A stretch of DNA of 64,000 nucleotides. Source: Paenibacillus harenae DSM 16969 (GTDB lineage: Bacteria; Bacillota; Bacilli; Paenibacillales; Paenibacillaceae). A program made the position numbers and the translations under genes. The notes below the pieces were generated by a model. That model saw only the letters and a list, made by a program, of their open reading frames with translations. It had not been told where the DNA came from and searched no databases. Within the stretch, counting starts at the first letter, position 1. Each line of letters begins with the position of its first letter. The stretch is taken from the NCBI RefSeq assembly GCF_000422465.1, contig NZ_KE383842.1, forward strand, positions 41,040-105,039, read 5' to 3'. This document shows positions 16,719 through 25,781 of the stretch, piece after piece.

Positions 16719-18548
16719 ATGAAGCAGCTGTTCCAACGTTTGTCCTTAAGGCAGAAAATCGTCGCCAGCTTTATCAGTATCGCATTGGTCGCTGTATTAT
16801 CCATGAACTATATCTCTCACTTCTACTACAGCCGGGCGACGCAGCAGGATTTTTACAATATCGCCGAAACCACGACGGTAGGTCTAAATCATCAGTTGGA
16901 AATTTATATTCAACAGATTGCCAGATCCACCTACGCCATGAATGCGGGTGTGCTGCGCTATTCAAGCATACTGCAGCAGAACAATTCGAGCTTGATTCAG
17001 GATTGGCTCAGGGACGATTCGACGATGAGTATGGAGAATCGTTACATGATCAGAGAAATTCTCAACAAGTACATTGCGTTTAATTATCCCGAGATCGAGA
17101 ACATCTATCTCATGTCGCAGGATCGGAGAGTTTTGCAGGCATCGGGCTCTTCCACGGATACCGAGCTGGCAAGACTTCCGTGGTACGAGCGGCCCCTGAA
17201 TACAAAATTGGAAATATTCCCGACGTTCTACGAGGACGGTCGAACCATTCCGCTCATTGCTGTCGCCATTCCAATTTTTGACGTGAAAGACACAACCCTA
17301 TCGGGCCGGCTTGTATTGCATATGAGATTGACCGAAATCGAGAACATGATTGGTAATATGCGGATAGGCGATACCGGTTACATCCTTATGGTATCCCCGG
17401 ACGGAAGAATCGTATACCACCCCGGCGAGGATATGCTTGCTTCCCCAATCGAGGAAACCGAGCTTTCGTGGCTTACGCTTAGCAAGCCGAACTCCCTTCA
17501 GACATGGCAGGGCAATCAGTATCTGGTTTCCTACAGCATTTCCGAACTGACCGGTTGGAAGACGATTGCGTTGGTGCCTCTGGGGGAGATGGCCACCGGT
17601 CTGCAAATCGCGCAGATATCCGCCGTCGTCGTGATGGGTTTGCTCATTCTGCTTATTATGATATCGGTACCGTTCGCAGCAAATCGTATTACAAGACCGA
17701 TGATTGAGCTGAAGAGAGCGATGGAAAAGCTGCAGACCGGCGATTTAACCGTACGAGCGCCCGTCACTCAAGGGGGCGATGAGATCCAGTTGCTTAGTTT
17801 GAGCTTCAATCGTATGGCCGGACGGCTCAGTGAGCTAGTAAATACGGTATACAAAATGGAGCTTAAAGAAGTCCAGACGCAGCTGCTTCAGAAGGAAGCG
17901 ACGATTCAAGCGCTGCAAAATCAAATCAACCCGCACCTCTTGTACAACACACTCGATATCATCAAAAGTATCGCCTATCTGGAGGGGGTCCCCAAGATCG
18001 AAAAGATGGCGGAAAATTTGGCCTCATTTTACAGGTTTACGGCAAAGCTGGAGCAGTCGGAGATTAGTCTTGCAGAGGAATTGGATCAGCTGAAGCGGTA
18101 CCTCGAGATTATCCACATTCGGTTTACCCGGCATTTTGAAAGCAAGGTTTATGTGGACGATAAATATTTGCACGCGCGCATTATCAAGCTTTCTATACAG
18201 CCGATCGTCGAGAATGCCGTGAAATATGCGGTTGAGCCCCGAAATGGGAAGGCCGCTGTGATGGTTAGCGCGTATCCCGAAGGAAATGACTTGATTATTG
18301 AAATTGCGGACAATGGGTCCGGAATCGATGCCGTAATTCTGCAAAATCTGAAAGAACGGCTTATGATGATCACCGAACAGCCAAATCATGGAGTGAAAGC
18401 GTCTGACTCACTCGGGCTTACGAACGTGCACAATCGGTTGGTACTTTATTACGGCAAAGACTACGGAGTCAATATCCATTCCTTCCCGAATCAGGGGACC
18501 GTCATTTCGGTAAAGATCCCGTTCATAAGAAAAGATAACATTTCGTGA
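16719..18548 (+). CDS. Sensor histidine kinase (YesM-like)
   Basis: The ~609-residue membrane protein has one N-terminal transmembrane helix, an extracellular Cache-type sensor domain of ~250 residues (GDTGYILMVSPDGRIVYHPG), a second helix near residue 300, a HAMP domain (NRITRPMIELKRAMEKLQTG), a His_kinase dimerisation motif with His ~406 in NQINPHLLYNTLD, and an ATPase domain with the N-box IQPIVENAVKYA and G1 box IADNGSGID. It starts at ATG 16719, overlapping the response regulator end; GTG 16713 is an alternative. The two form one transcription unit that controls the importer and enzyme genes downstream. Confidence 0.94.
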   Translation: MKQLFQRLSLRQKIVASFISIALVAVLSMNYISHFYYSRATQQDFYNIAETTTVGLNHQLEIYIQQIARSTYAMNAGVLRYSSILQQNNSSLIQDWLRDDSTMSMENRYMIREILNKYIAFNYPEIENIYLMSQDRRVLQASGSSTDTELARLPWYERPLNTKLEIFPTFYEDGRTIPLIAVAIPIFDVKDTTLSGRLVLHMRLTEIENMIGNMRIGDTGYILMVSPDGRIVYHPGEDMLASPIEETELSWLTLSKPNSLQTWQGNQYLVSYSISELTGWKTIALVPLGEMATGLQIAQISAVVVMGLLILLIMISVPFAANRITRPMIELKRAMEKLQTGDLTVRAPVTQGGDEIQLLSLSFNRMAGRLSELVNTVYKMELKEVQTQLLQKEATIQALQNQINPHLLYNTLDIIKSIAYLEGVPKIEKMAENLASFYRFTAKLEQSEISLAEELDQLKRYLEIIHIRFTRHFESKVYVDDKYLHARIIKLSIQPIVENAVKYAVEPRNGKAAVMVSAYPEGNDLIIEIADNGSGIDAVILQNLKERLMMITEQPNHGVKASDSLGLTNVHNRLVLYYGKDYGVNIHSFPNQGTVISVKIPFIRKDNIS

Positions 18549-18626
18549 GATTGTACAATTTTAGAGGGTTGAGAAGGATCTATAATTAACAATGTAAACA
18601 AAACAAACTATCAGGGGAGTGTTACA

Positions 18627-20153
18627 ATGAAGTTTTTGAAAGTGGTTACATTGTTGTTCCTGTCTCTCAGTCTTGTCGTCGGTTGTTCAACCGGCAACAG
18701 CGGCGGAAATGCAACGACGGAAAACACGGGGGAAGCTCCAACGTCGGAACCGGTAAAAAATGAAAAGAAGATTCCGATTACGATCGCTACACAGTATTGG
18801 AGCGGCGGGAAATGGACGGATGATCATGCGACCATCAAGTATTTGAACGAGAAATTCAATGTCGACATCAAGCTGCAGCTCATTAACGGACCAGAATATA
18901 ATGAAAAGTTTAAGGTTATGGCAGCCTCCGGCGATCTTCCGGACATTTACAGATCCTCCGGAGCCGAATTTCTGAATTGGTCATCCGAAGGCGCATTCGC
19001 AGATTTGAGCGGAGTATGGGCGAAATACCCGAATCTGAATAAGGTATTCCCGCTCGATAGCGAAGCGATGAAGCTGCTGAATCCGGAAGGGAAGCTATAC
19101 GGGATCCCGAGTATCTCCTGGATAGCGCGGGACACGGTACAAATTCGCAAGGATTGGTTGGATAACCTTGGCATACCGCTTCCCACTGAAGATGAGTTTA
19201 CGGTCGACAATTTCTATGAAATCGCTAAGGCGTTTGCGACGCAGGACCCCGACCAAAACGGCGTTAACGGTGACACGATCGGCATGGTTCCGACCCCGCA
19301 GGTCCGGAATGCGTTCGGCATTGCAAGTGATTGGATAGAGAAAGACGGAAAGCTGATCCCGCGTCATACGCAAGTAGAGGAGTATAAGGCTTTTCTTGCC
19401 TTCATGAAGAAGGCTTACGACGAAAAAGTACTGGACCAAGACTTTGTGATTCGCAAAGGGAATGAAGTTGATGAAATGAAGAAAGGCAACAAGTTAGGGC
19501 TGTTCCACTATCATAACGCCTACCATATACTCCAAGAGGATATAGGGAAGGCCAATCCGGACCTGAATCCGGAGCTTGTGCCAATGGCTCCGCCTGTCGG
19601 ACCGACGGGTGTCCGAGGAAACACTGCCGAAAAGACGGGCACGCTAAAGGTGGTCATTAACGCGAAGGCGGATGATGAGAAGATCGATCGGATTTTGCAA
19701 ATTTTCGATTGGTGGGTCACCGATGAAGGCAGTTCGATCATGAAGAATGGCATTGAAGGCATCGACTACACGAAGAATGCCGACGGCACCTATCAAGTTA
19801 CTGAGCAGTGGGAAAACAACCATCCGCGCTATTTGAACAGCAACCTGTTTAAACGCCCTGGCACTGATTTCATTGTCTACCTCTGGTCGGAACAGGAAGA
19901 TATCGACCGTCATAATGCCTATGAGGAAATCGCAAAGAAATATATCTGGGAGGATCCAGCGTTTGGATTCACATTCTACTCGGAAGCGTATAAGGATAAA
20001 TGGGCTGCTTTGGACACCAAGTTCGAACAAGCGGTTACACAGATTATTGTTGGCGACAAGCCAGTCGAATATATCGAACAGGCTTCCAAGGACTGGCTTG
20101 CAGGCGGCGGTGATCAAATTATAAAAGAAATCAACGAAGCAGCCAAGAAATAA
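18627..20153 (+). CDS. Extracellular solute-binding lipoprotein of an oligosaccharide ABC importer (LplA/YtcQ type)
   Basis: The 508-residue protein has a lipoprotein signal peptide with lipobox LVVGC (lipidated Cys20), followed by a Ser/Thr/Gly/Glu-rich linker and a family 1-like binding domain (TIATQYWSGGKWTDDH, FKVMAASGDLPDIY, GKLYGIPSISW). It captures oligosaccharides at the cell surface and hands them to the two permeases downstream. As in other Paenibacillus importers of this class, no ATPase gene is in the operon, so a shared MsmX-like ATPase elsewhere is presumably used. A stable stem-loop follows the gene. Confidence 0.93.
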   Translation: MKFLKVVTLLFLSLSLVVGCSTGNSGGNATTENTGEAPTSEPVKNEKKIPITIATQYWSGGKWTDDHATIKYLNEKFNVDIKLQLINGPEYNEKFKVMAASGDLPDIYRSSGAEFLNWSSEGAFADLSGVWAKYPNLNKVFPLDSEAMKLLNPEGKLYGIPSISWIARDTVQIRKDWLDNLGIPLPTEDEFTVDNFYEIAKAFATQDPDQNGVNGDTIGMVPTPQVRNAFGIASDWIEKDGKLIPRHTQVEEYKAFLAFMKKAYDEKVLDQDFVIRKGNEVDEMKKGNKLGLFHYHNAYHILQEDIGKANPDLNPELVPMAPPVGPTGVRGNTAEKTGTLKVVINAKADDEKIDRILQIFDWWVTDEGSSIMKNGIEGIDYTKNADGTYQVTEQWENNHPRYLNSNLFKRPGTDFIVYLWSEQEDIDRHNAYEEIAKKYIWEDPAFGFTFYSEAYKDKWAALDTKFEQAVTQIIVGDKPVEYIEQASKDWLAGGGDQIIKEINEAAKK

Positions 20154-20175
20154 TGTCTCTCACGAGGTTGGTTTT

Positions 20176-20205
20176 AACAGGCCGCATCTTTACTTGCGGC
20201 CTGTT
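20176..20205 (+). terminator. Stem-loop after the binding-protein gene (partial terminator or mRNA stabiliser)
   Basis: AACAGGCCGCA (20176-20186) pairs with TGCGGCCTGTT (20195-20205), an 11-bp GC-rich perfect stem, followed only by CTAATCTT. Position between binding protein and permeases suggests that it raises the binding-protein:permease ratio by stabilising or attenuating the transcript. Confidence 0.65.
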
Positions 20206-20254
20206 CTAATCTTGGCGCTTGTGTTGCGACACAGTAGAAGGGAGCTTGGAGATC

Positions 20255-21214
20255 ATGAATCAATCCGCTAGACTTGCGGAGTCTGTTGGATCCGAAAGGA
20301 TACCTTTAGCGAATAAAAGAAAGGATTATCTGAAGCGCGCTTTCCCGTTTTATTTGATGATCTTCCCTGGGTTGTTGGTATTCCTCGTTTTTAAATACGT
20401 GCCGATGTTCGGTGTGTTCATCGCTTTTAAGAACTATTCGCCGTTCCGAGGCGTCTGGAAGAGCGAGTGGATCGGGCTCGAAAATTTCGTCCGCCTCTTT
20501 TCGGAACACGACTTCTTGCTTTTGTTAAAAAACACATTGTTCCTGAATATGCTGGATACTTTCATCGCATTCCCGTTTACAATCATGGTTGCGCTTTTTC
20601 TCAATGAAGTGAGCAGCAAACATTTTAAGAATTCGATTCAAACGATATTATATGCGCCGCATTTTTTATCCTGGGTCGTTATCGTCGGGATCACGATGTT
20701 GTTTCTCCGTACACAGGATGGCGGAGTGAACGTGCTCCTCAATGCTTTAGGGTTTGAAAGTATTAATTTTTTCTCAAATGCGGGGAGTTTCCGCTCCATT
20801 TGGTTATTCCATAATATTTGGCAAGGGGCCGGTTGGGGCGCGATTATCTATTTGGCGGCGATTGCCTCGATCGATCCGGCATTGTATGAGGCCGCGAAGG
20901 TGGACGGCGCCAGCAGGCTGCGTCAGATGTGGCATATTACTTTGCCGTCGCTCAAAACAGTCATTGTGATTATGTTTATTTTGCGGCTCGGTAATTTTAT
21001 CGATGTTGGCTTCGAACATATATTCTTACTGCAAAATCCGTTGAACCTCCAAGTATCGGACGTATTCGAAACGTTTGTGTACCGCATAGGTCTCGTGCAG
21101 GGTGACTTTAGCTACTCGACCGCGGTCGGATTATTTAAATCCGTCGTTGGACTCGTGATGATTGTCGCAGCCAATAAGATCGCCAAGCGGTTCGGAGAGG
21201 AGGGAGTCTACTAA
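20255..21214 (+). CDS. ABC sugar transporter permease, LplB type
   Basis: The ~319-residue inner membrane protein has six predicted transmembrane segments and an N-terminal cytoplasmic stretch. The EAA loop that contacts the ATPase is YEAAKVDGASRLRQMWHITLPSL. ATG 20255 is preceded by GGGAGCTTGGAG. The frame extends upstream without a binding site. It forms the translocation channel with the next gene product, and only two bases separate the genes. Confidence 0.93.
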   Translation: MNQSARLAESVGSERIPLANKRKDYLKRAFPFYLMIFPGLLVFLVFKYVPMFGVFIAFKNYSPFRGVWKSEWIGLENFVRLFSEHDFLLLLKNTLFLNMLDTFIAFPFTIMVALFLNEVSSKHFKNSIQTILYAPHFLSWVVIVGITMLFLRTQDGGVNVLLNALGFESINFFSNAGSFRSIWLFHNIWQGAGWGAIIYLAAIASIDPALYEAAKVDGASRLRQMWHITLPSLKTVIVIMFILRLGNFIDVGFEHIFLLQNPLNLQVSDVFETFVYRIGLVQGDFSYSTAVGLFKSVVGLVMIVAANKIAKRFGEEGVY

Positions 21215-21216
21215 TA

Positions 21217-22083
21217 ATGAAACTAATGTCGAAGGGCGACCAGGTTTATACGGTCTTAGTATACGCTTTCTTGATCGTCTTCACGCTGTTGATCCTGTTT
21301 CCATTGTTCTATGTCGTGTCAACTTCGTTTGCGCCGGAGGGGGACTATTACACGCGAGGCTTCTTCCTCCTCCCAAGCTCCTGGACGCTCGAAGCCTATC
21401 AATATTTACTGTACAACCCCAGTTTCGTCAGCGCGTTCAAGAGCTCAGTCATCATTACCTTCTTCGGAACCATCATCAGTATGACGTTGACTTCTTTGCT
21501 GGCATATGGATTGTCGGAACGCTGGCTCAAAGGTCGATCGGTGATTAATTTTTTGATTCTGTTTACGATGCTATTCTCCGGCGGTCTCATCCCAACTTAC
21601 CTGGTTGTATCCGAGCTTAAACTTGTCGATACGTATTGGGCGCTTTGGTTGCCGGGAGCCGTAAGTGCGTTTAGCGTAATCGTCATACGCGGCTTCTTCA
21701 TATCGCTTCCTTATGAACTTAAGGAATCTGCAAGGATCGACGGATGCGGGGAGTGGAGATTGTTTGCAACCCTCATCCTCCCTTTGTCTAAGCCTGTGAT
21801 TGCCACGTTTACCTTGTTTGGTATTGTGGGAAACTGGAACACCTATTTTTCGGCCGTGATCTATTTGAACGACAGTTCGAAGTGGCCGCTGCAAGTATTT
21901 TTAAGACAGATGTTAATTCTGGACGACCAAAAATTCGGTGAACTCATCGAACCGATATTTCCGTACACCCCGGCGGCGCGTATGGCGGCAATCCTGATTA
22001 CGGCATTGCCATTGCTGGTCATTTATCCGTTCCTGCAGAAGTATTTCAACAAAGGCATGTTCATCGGATCGCTTAAGGGATGA
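21217..22083 (+). CDS. ABC sugar transporter permease, LplC/YtcP type
   Basis: The 288-residue protein has six predicted transmembrane helices and the EAA motif LKESARIDGCGEWRLFATLILPLSK in slightly divergent form. It starts just after the first permease gene behind GGAGG. The stop TGA is 13 bases from the next start, so the importer and the hydrolase genes are probably cotranscribed. Confidence 0.93.
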   Translation: MKLMSKGDQVYTVLVYAFLIVFTLLILFPLFYVVSTSFAPEGDYYTRGFFLLPSSWTLEAYQYLLYNPSFVSAFKSSVIITFFGTIISMTLTSLLAYGLSERWLKGRSVINFLILFTMLFSGGLIPTYLVVSELKLVDTYWALWLPGAVSAFSVIVIRGFFISLPYELKESARIDGCGEWRLFATLILPLSKPVIATFTLFGIVGNWNTYFSAVIYLNDSSKWPLQVFLRQMLILDDQKFGELIEPIFPYTPAARMAAILITALPLLVIYPFLQKYFNKGMFIGSLKG

Positions 22084-22096
22084 GGATAAAAATATA

Positions 22097-23362
22097 GTGA
22101 ATAAAGCTTATATTTTCAACGGGGTACCGTGGTTTGATCAACATGGGGAGACGGTCAATGCACACGGTGCTTGTGTGTTAAAGGAAGGAGACAAATACTA
22201 TCTTTTTGGAGAATACAAAACGAACGATGTGAATAAGTTCGTAGGTTTTTCGTGTTATTCCTCTTATAACCTGTCGGATTGGCATTTTGAAGGCTTGGCA
22301 TTGCCGCCGCAGGAACAAGGGCTTCTTGGCCCTGATCGAATTGGTGAACGGGTAAAGGTAGTAAAGAATCATAAAACCGGCACCTTTGTCATGTTGATGC
22401 ACACGGATAATTTGAAATACACGGATCCGTGCATAGGGCTTGCAACTTGCGATTCGATTGACGGTACATTCAAGTTTCAAGGACCGCTGCTTTTCGAAGG
22501 CAAGCCCATTAGAATGTGGGACATGGGTACCTTCGTTGACGAGGATGGAACAGCTTATTTATTGGTTCACGAAGGAATCATTTATCGGTTAAGCGATGAC
22601 GGTCTGACTGCAGTGGAAAAGGTTGCGGAAAATATTGCGCCTGGCGGCGAATCACCGGCAATGTTCCGCCACGGGGACAACTATTTTATGATGTTCTCCA
22701 ATAAAACGAGTTGGGAAAGAAATGACAACTATTATTTCGTTTCGAACAGCTTGCATGGACCTTGGAATAAAAGGGGATTATTTTGTCCGAAAGGCAGTTT
22801 AACCTATAATTCTCAGTGTTCTTTTGTCTTTTCATTAGAAGCAGACGGGAAAACAATACCGGTCTATATGGGGGATCGTTGGTCATTTCCTCGTCAAGCT
22901 TCAAGTGCCACACAGGTTTGGCTGCCCATCGAAGTTAAAGAAGACACTTGTTCCATTTCTGAATATTGGTCGGTATGGGCGAGTGAATCGATCTCCCAGG
23001 CGGTTCTTGAAGGAATGGATAAACCTTTGCCATTTCGTTCAAATGAACGAGGAGATTCAGTATGTTATGCCTTTGAAGGATCACAAATTATGGTTTACGG
23101 CACAAGTGATTGTCATGGCGGCTATGCGGAGTTTGCCATCTATGATGGCACAGACGAACTTATTCATCGCGCAATTATTGATTTTTACAGTTTGGTACCG
23201 GATTCCAGTATGAAATACGTTTCCCCGAAACTTCCACATGGAAGCTATACGCTGAAAGTCGGAGTAATCGGCGAAAATGGGGTCTGGTATAAAAAAGACG
23301 GCACGCAATTCGGCAGTGTTGATTACTTCGTAACACTTGAAAGTGTTAAAGTCTGCACTTGA
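22097..23362 (+). CDS. GH43-like glycosidase (exo-beta-1,3-galactanase-like), cytoplasmic
   Basis: The 421-residue protein has no signal peptide. Residues ~10-300 have a five-bladed beta-propeller pattern with blades such as YYLFGEYKTND, TGTFVMLMHTDN and WDMGTFVDEDGTAYLLVH, ending in an acidic motif GGESPAMF. The closest match by eye is the GH43 group with galactan 1,3-beta-galactosidase activity. The last ~120 residues form a separate beta domain (GTSDCHGGYAEF, PHGSYTLKVGVIGEN) like those that bind sugars. GTG start at 22097 with GAGGAT upstream. It probably trims imported arabinogalactan-type oligosaccharides. The exact linkage is uncertain. Confidence 0.75.
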   Translation: MNKAYIFNGVPWFDQHGETVNAHGACVLKEGDKYYLFGEYKTNDVNKFVGFSCYSSYNLSDWHFEGLALPPQEQGLLGPDRIGERVKVVKNHKTGTFVMLMHTDNLKYTDPCIGLATCDSIDGTFKFQGPLLFEGKPIRMWDMGTFVDEDGTAYLLVHEGIIYRLSDDGLTAVEKVAENIAPGGESPAMFRHGDNYFMMFSNKTSWERNDNYYFVSNSLHGPWNKRGLFCPKGSLTYNSQCSFVFSLEADGKTIPVYMGDRWSFPRQASSATQVWLPIEVKEDTCSISEYWSVWASESISQAVLEGMDKPLPFRSNERGDSVCYAFEGSQIMVYGTSDCHGGYAEFAIYDGTDELIHRAIIDFYSLVPDSSMKYVSPKLPHGSYTLKVGVIGENGVWYKKDGTQFGSVDYFVTLESVKVCT

Positions 23363-23427
23363 ATGGTTGTGTCAATATATAAGATGTAAAACCAGAGTCA
23401 AAATGCAAAAAATCAGCAAAGGCTGTG

Positions 23428-25740
23428 ATGAGTATCATGTACAGAGTTGAGACAAAGATGATGGATGGCTGGGAGTTTACATTACAAAAGCCGGAAGACC
23501 CAAACTTCAAGCCCGTTAAGCTTCCTCACGATTGGGCCATTCATGCTCCAATCAATAGAGACATGAAGCAGGGAACGGATCAAGGATTTAGAGACCGATG
23601 GGGAATCGGGTGGTACAGACGAAATCTTGTACTCGAAGAGCTCAAAGCGGATACGGTTTACCAATTGCAATTTGACGGCGTTTATGAGAACAGTACGGTA
23701 TGGGTGAATGGTCAAGAAGTTGGCGGTCAAAAGTACGGGTATTCAAGATTTACCCTGGAAATTACGGATTGCATTCATGAAGGGGACAATCAGATCCTGG
23801 TCAAGGTAGACAACACTACTTTTCCCGCAGACAGATGGTATTCCGGGGCAGGGATATACAGAACCGTCAAGTTGCTTGAATGTTATAAGAATCATTTCAA
23901 TTCGGAAGAGATTCAAGTGAAAACCGCCATTCAGGGCGATACGGGCGTCATTACCATAATGACCGGAGTCTCCTCTTTGGTAAAAGCATGTATTTCAGAT
24001 GAAAATGTGCGTTATACAGGTGAATCTGAAGACGGAATGATCTGTATCGAAATACCAAATGTAAAGCTATGGAGTCCTGAACAGCCCCATTTATATCCAT
24101 TGCAATTGTCCCTTTATGAAGGGGATGAAGTCGTTGACACGGTTGAATTGAAAATTGGTGTCAGAGAAATCAAGATGGTTGCCGGTAAAGGGATGTTTAT
24201 CAACGGCAGAATGATTAAGGTGAAGGGGCTGTGTATCCACCAAGACGCAGGCTGTCTGGGAATTGCCGTACCGCCGGAAATTTGGAGAGAGCGGCTTATC
24301 AAGTTTAAAGAAATTGGATGCAATGCCGTTCGACCGTCACACCATATCTTTGCATCGGAATTCCTGGATCTATGCGATGAATTAGGATTTCTTGTCTATG
24401 AGGAACCGTTTGACAAATGGACAGGAGGTTCGTACAGGAGATATTTCGAGACGGAATGGAAACGTGATGTGGAATGCATGGTGAAGAGGGACCGGAACCA
24501 TCCGTGTATATTCATGTGGGGCGTGGGCAACGAGGTTGAAAATCAAGCCCAGGCATCGATGCTGGAGATATTGAAAATGCTGAAGGAACATCTGGTAACA
24601 ATGGATGATACAAGACCGGTTACCTACGCCATGAACCCCCATTTTAAATACGAGAGCAAAGTGGACATGTCGAAAGTGATCGATATTCAAAAGTTCGTAA
24701 ATGAAGTGGATGATATGGAGATTTATGATATAGACGAAAGAGTGGAGCGGGTCCGGAGGATTGCAGAGCATGTTGATGTGATATCTTGCAACTACCAAGA
24801 ACCGTGGTATGCTGCCATCCACAAGGCCATTCCGGATAAATTAATACTAGGATCGGAAACATTCCAATATTTTAAGGGACATCCTGATCAGATGAAGAAT
24901 TTCAGCGAGGAAGTTCCTTGGATGGATGTCGAAAAATATGATTATGTCATCGGCGGTATGCTTTGGACGGGGATTGATTATTTGGGCGAATCGATGGGAT
25001 ATCCATCCAAAGGACGGACGAATTCATTGTTCTGGACAAATAATGAGCGCAAGCCGATGTCTTATCTGTATCAAAGCTATTGGTCAGAGGAACCGATGGT
25101 ATATATGGCAGTAATGGACAATTCATTGCAGGATGAGGGAATGAAGGATCACTGGGGTGCCCCAAGATACGCAAGTCAGTGGAACTTTCCCCAGTTTAAC
25201 AAGGCGGTCATTCCATATATGATCGCAACGAATTGTGAAGAAGTAACCATTGAGCTGAACGATAGCCCGATTTATGTCAAAAAACCATGCTCCCATCCGA
25301 ATCGAATGATCACAGGCTATCTGCCGTATAGACCTGGAACAGTAACGGTAAGGGGCTTAATTAACGGCAAAGAGGTATGCCAGTATACGTTAAAAACAGC
25401 AGGAACTGCGGTCAGACTTGACTTTGATTATGAGGAAATCAATCTGGATGCGAATGAAGGTTATGAAAAATTATTCACCGTTCGGGCAAAGGACATGGAG
25501 GGAATCCCTGTATTCCACGAAAGTGCAAAGGTCGTCTTCAGCGTTACTGGACCGGCAGAAGTCGTTGCCGTTGATAATGGAGATCTCTCATCAAGTGAGC
25601 CATACGACAATAATGGGATGCATATGTATCGTGGATGTGTCAGTACGGTGATTCGGCTTACAGGTAAAAAAGGGCGAGTTGAATGTTTCGCGGTTTCAGA
25701 AGGCATGGATACAGCTCGACTAGTTATCAATGTGACTTAG
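23428..25740 (+). CDS. Glycoside hydrolase family 2 (beta-galactosidase / beta-glucuronidase type), cytoplasmic
   Basis: The ~770-residue enzyme has the GH2 layout: N-terminal jelly-roll sugar-binding domain (DGVYENSTVWVNGQEVGG, FTLEITDCI), an Ig-like domain, a TIM barrel (CNAVRPSHHIFASEFLDLCD, YEEPFDKW), and C-terminal beta domains. Acid/base Glu ~369 lies in FMWGVGNEVENQ and nucleophile Glu ~477 in LILGSETFQYF. No signal peptide, so it acts on imported oligosaccharides. Three clustered starts exist (GTG 23425, ATG 23428, ATG 23437); AAAGG five bases before 23428 favours that one. Its 3' end has a decayed copy at 14703-15124. Substrate could be galactose, glucuronate or arabinopyranose. Confidence 0.9.
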   Translation: MSIMYRVETKMMDGWEFTLQKPEDPNFKPVKLPHDWAIHAPINRDMKQGTDQGFRDRWGIGWYRRNLVLEELKADTVYQLQFDGVYENSTVWVNGQEVGGQKYGYSRFTLEITDCIHEGDNQILVKVDNTTFPADRWYSGAGIYRTVKLLECYKNHFNSEEIQVKTAIQGDTGVITIMTGVSSLVKACISDENVRYTGESEDGMICIEIPNVKLWSPEQPHLYPLQLSLYEGDEVVDTVELKIGVREIKMVAGKGMFINGRMIKVKGLCIHQDAGCLGIAVPPEIWRERLIKFKEIGCNAVRPSHHIFASEFLDLCDELGFLVYEEPFDKWTGGSYRRYFETEWKRDVECMVKRDRNHPCIFMWGVGNEVENQAQASMLEILKMLKEHLVTMDDTRPVTYAMNPHFKYESKVDMSKVIDIQKFVNEVDDMEIYDIDERVERVRRIAEHVDVISCNYQEPWYAAIHKAIPDKLILGSETFQYFKGHPDQMKNFSEEVPWMDVEKYDYVIGGMLWTGIDYLGESMGYPSKGRTNSLFWTNNERKPMSYLYQSYWSEEPMVYMAVMDNSLQDEGMKDHWGAPRYASQWNFPQFNKAVIPYMIATNCEEVTIELNDSPIYVKKPCSHPNRMITGYLPYRPGTVTVRGLINGKEVCQYTLKTAGTAVRLDFDYEEINLDANEGYEKLFTVRAKDMEGIPVFHESAKVVFSVTGPAEVVAVDNGDLSSSEPYDNNGMHMYRGCVSTVIRLTGKKGRVECFAVSEGMDTARLVINVT

Positions 25741-25781
25741 TGCATTGCATTTTAGTATGTGTCAGTTGGGAGGAATTTAAA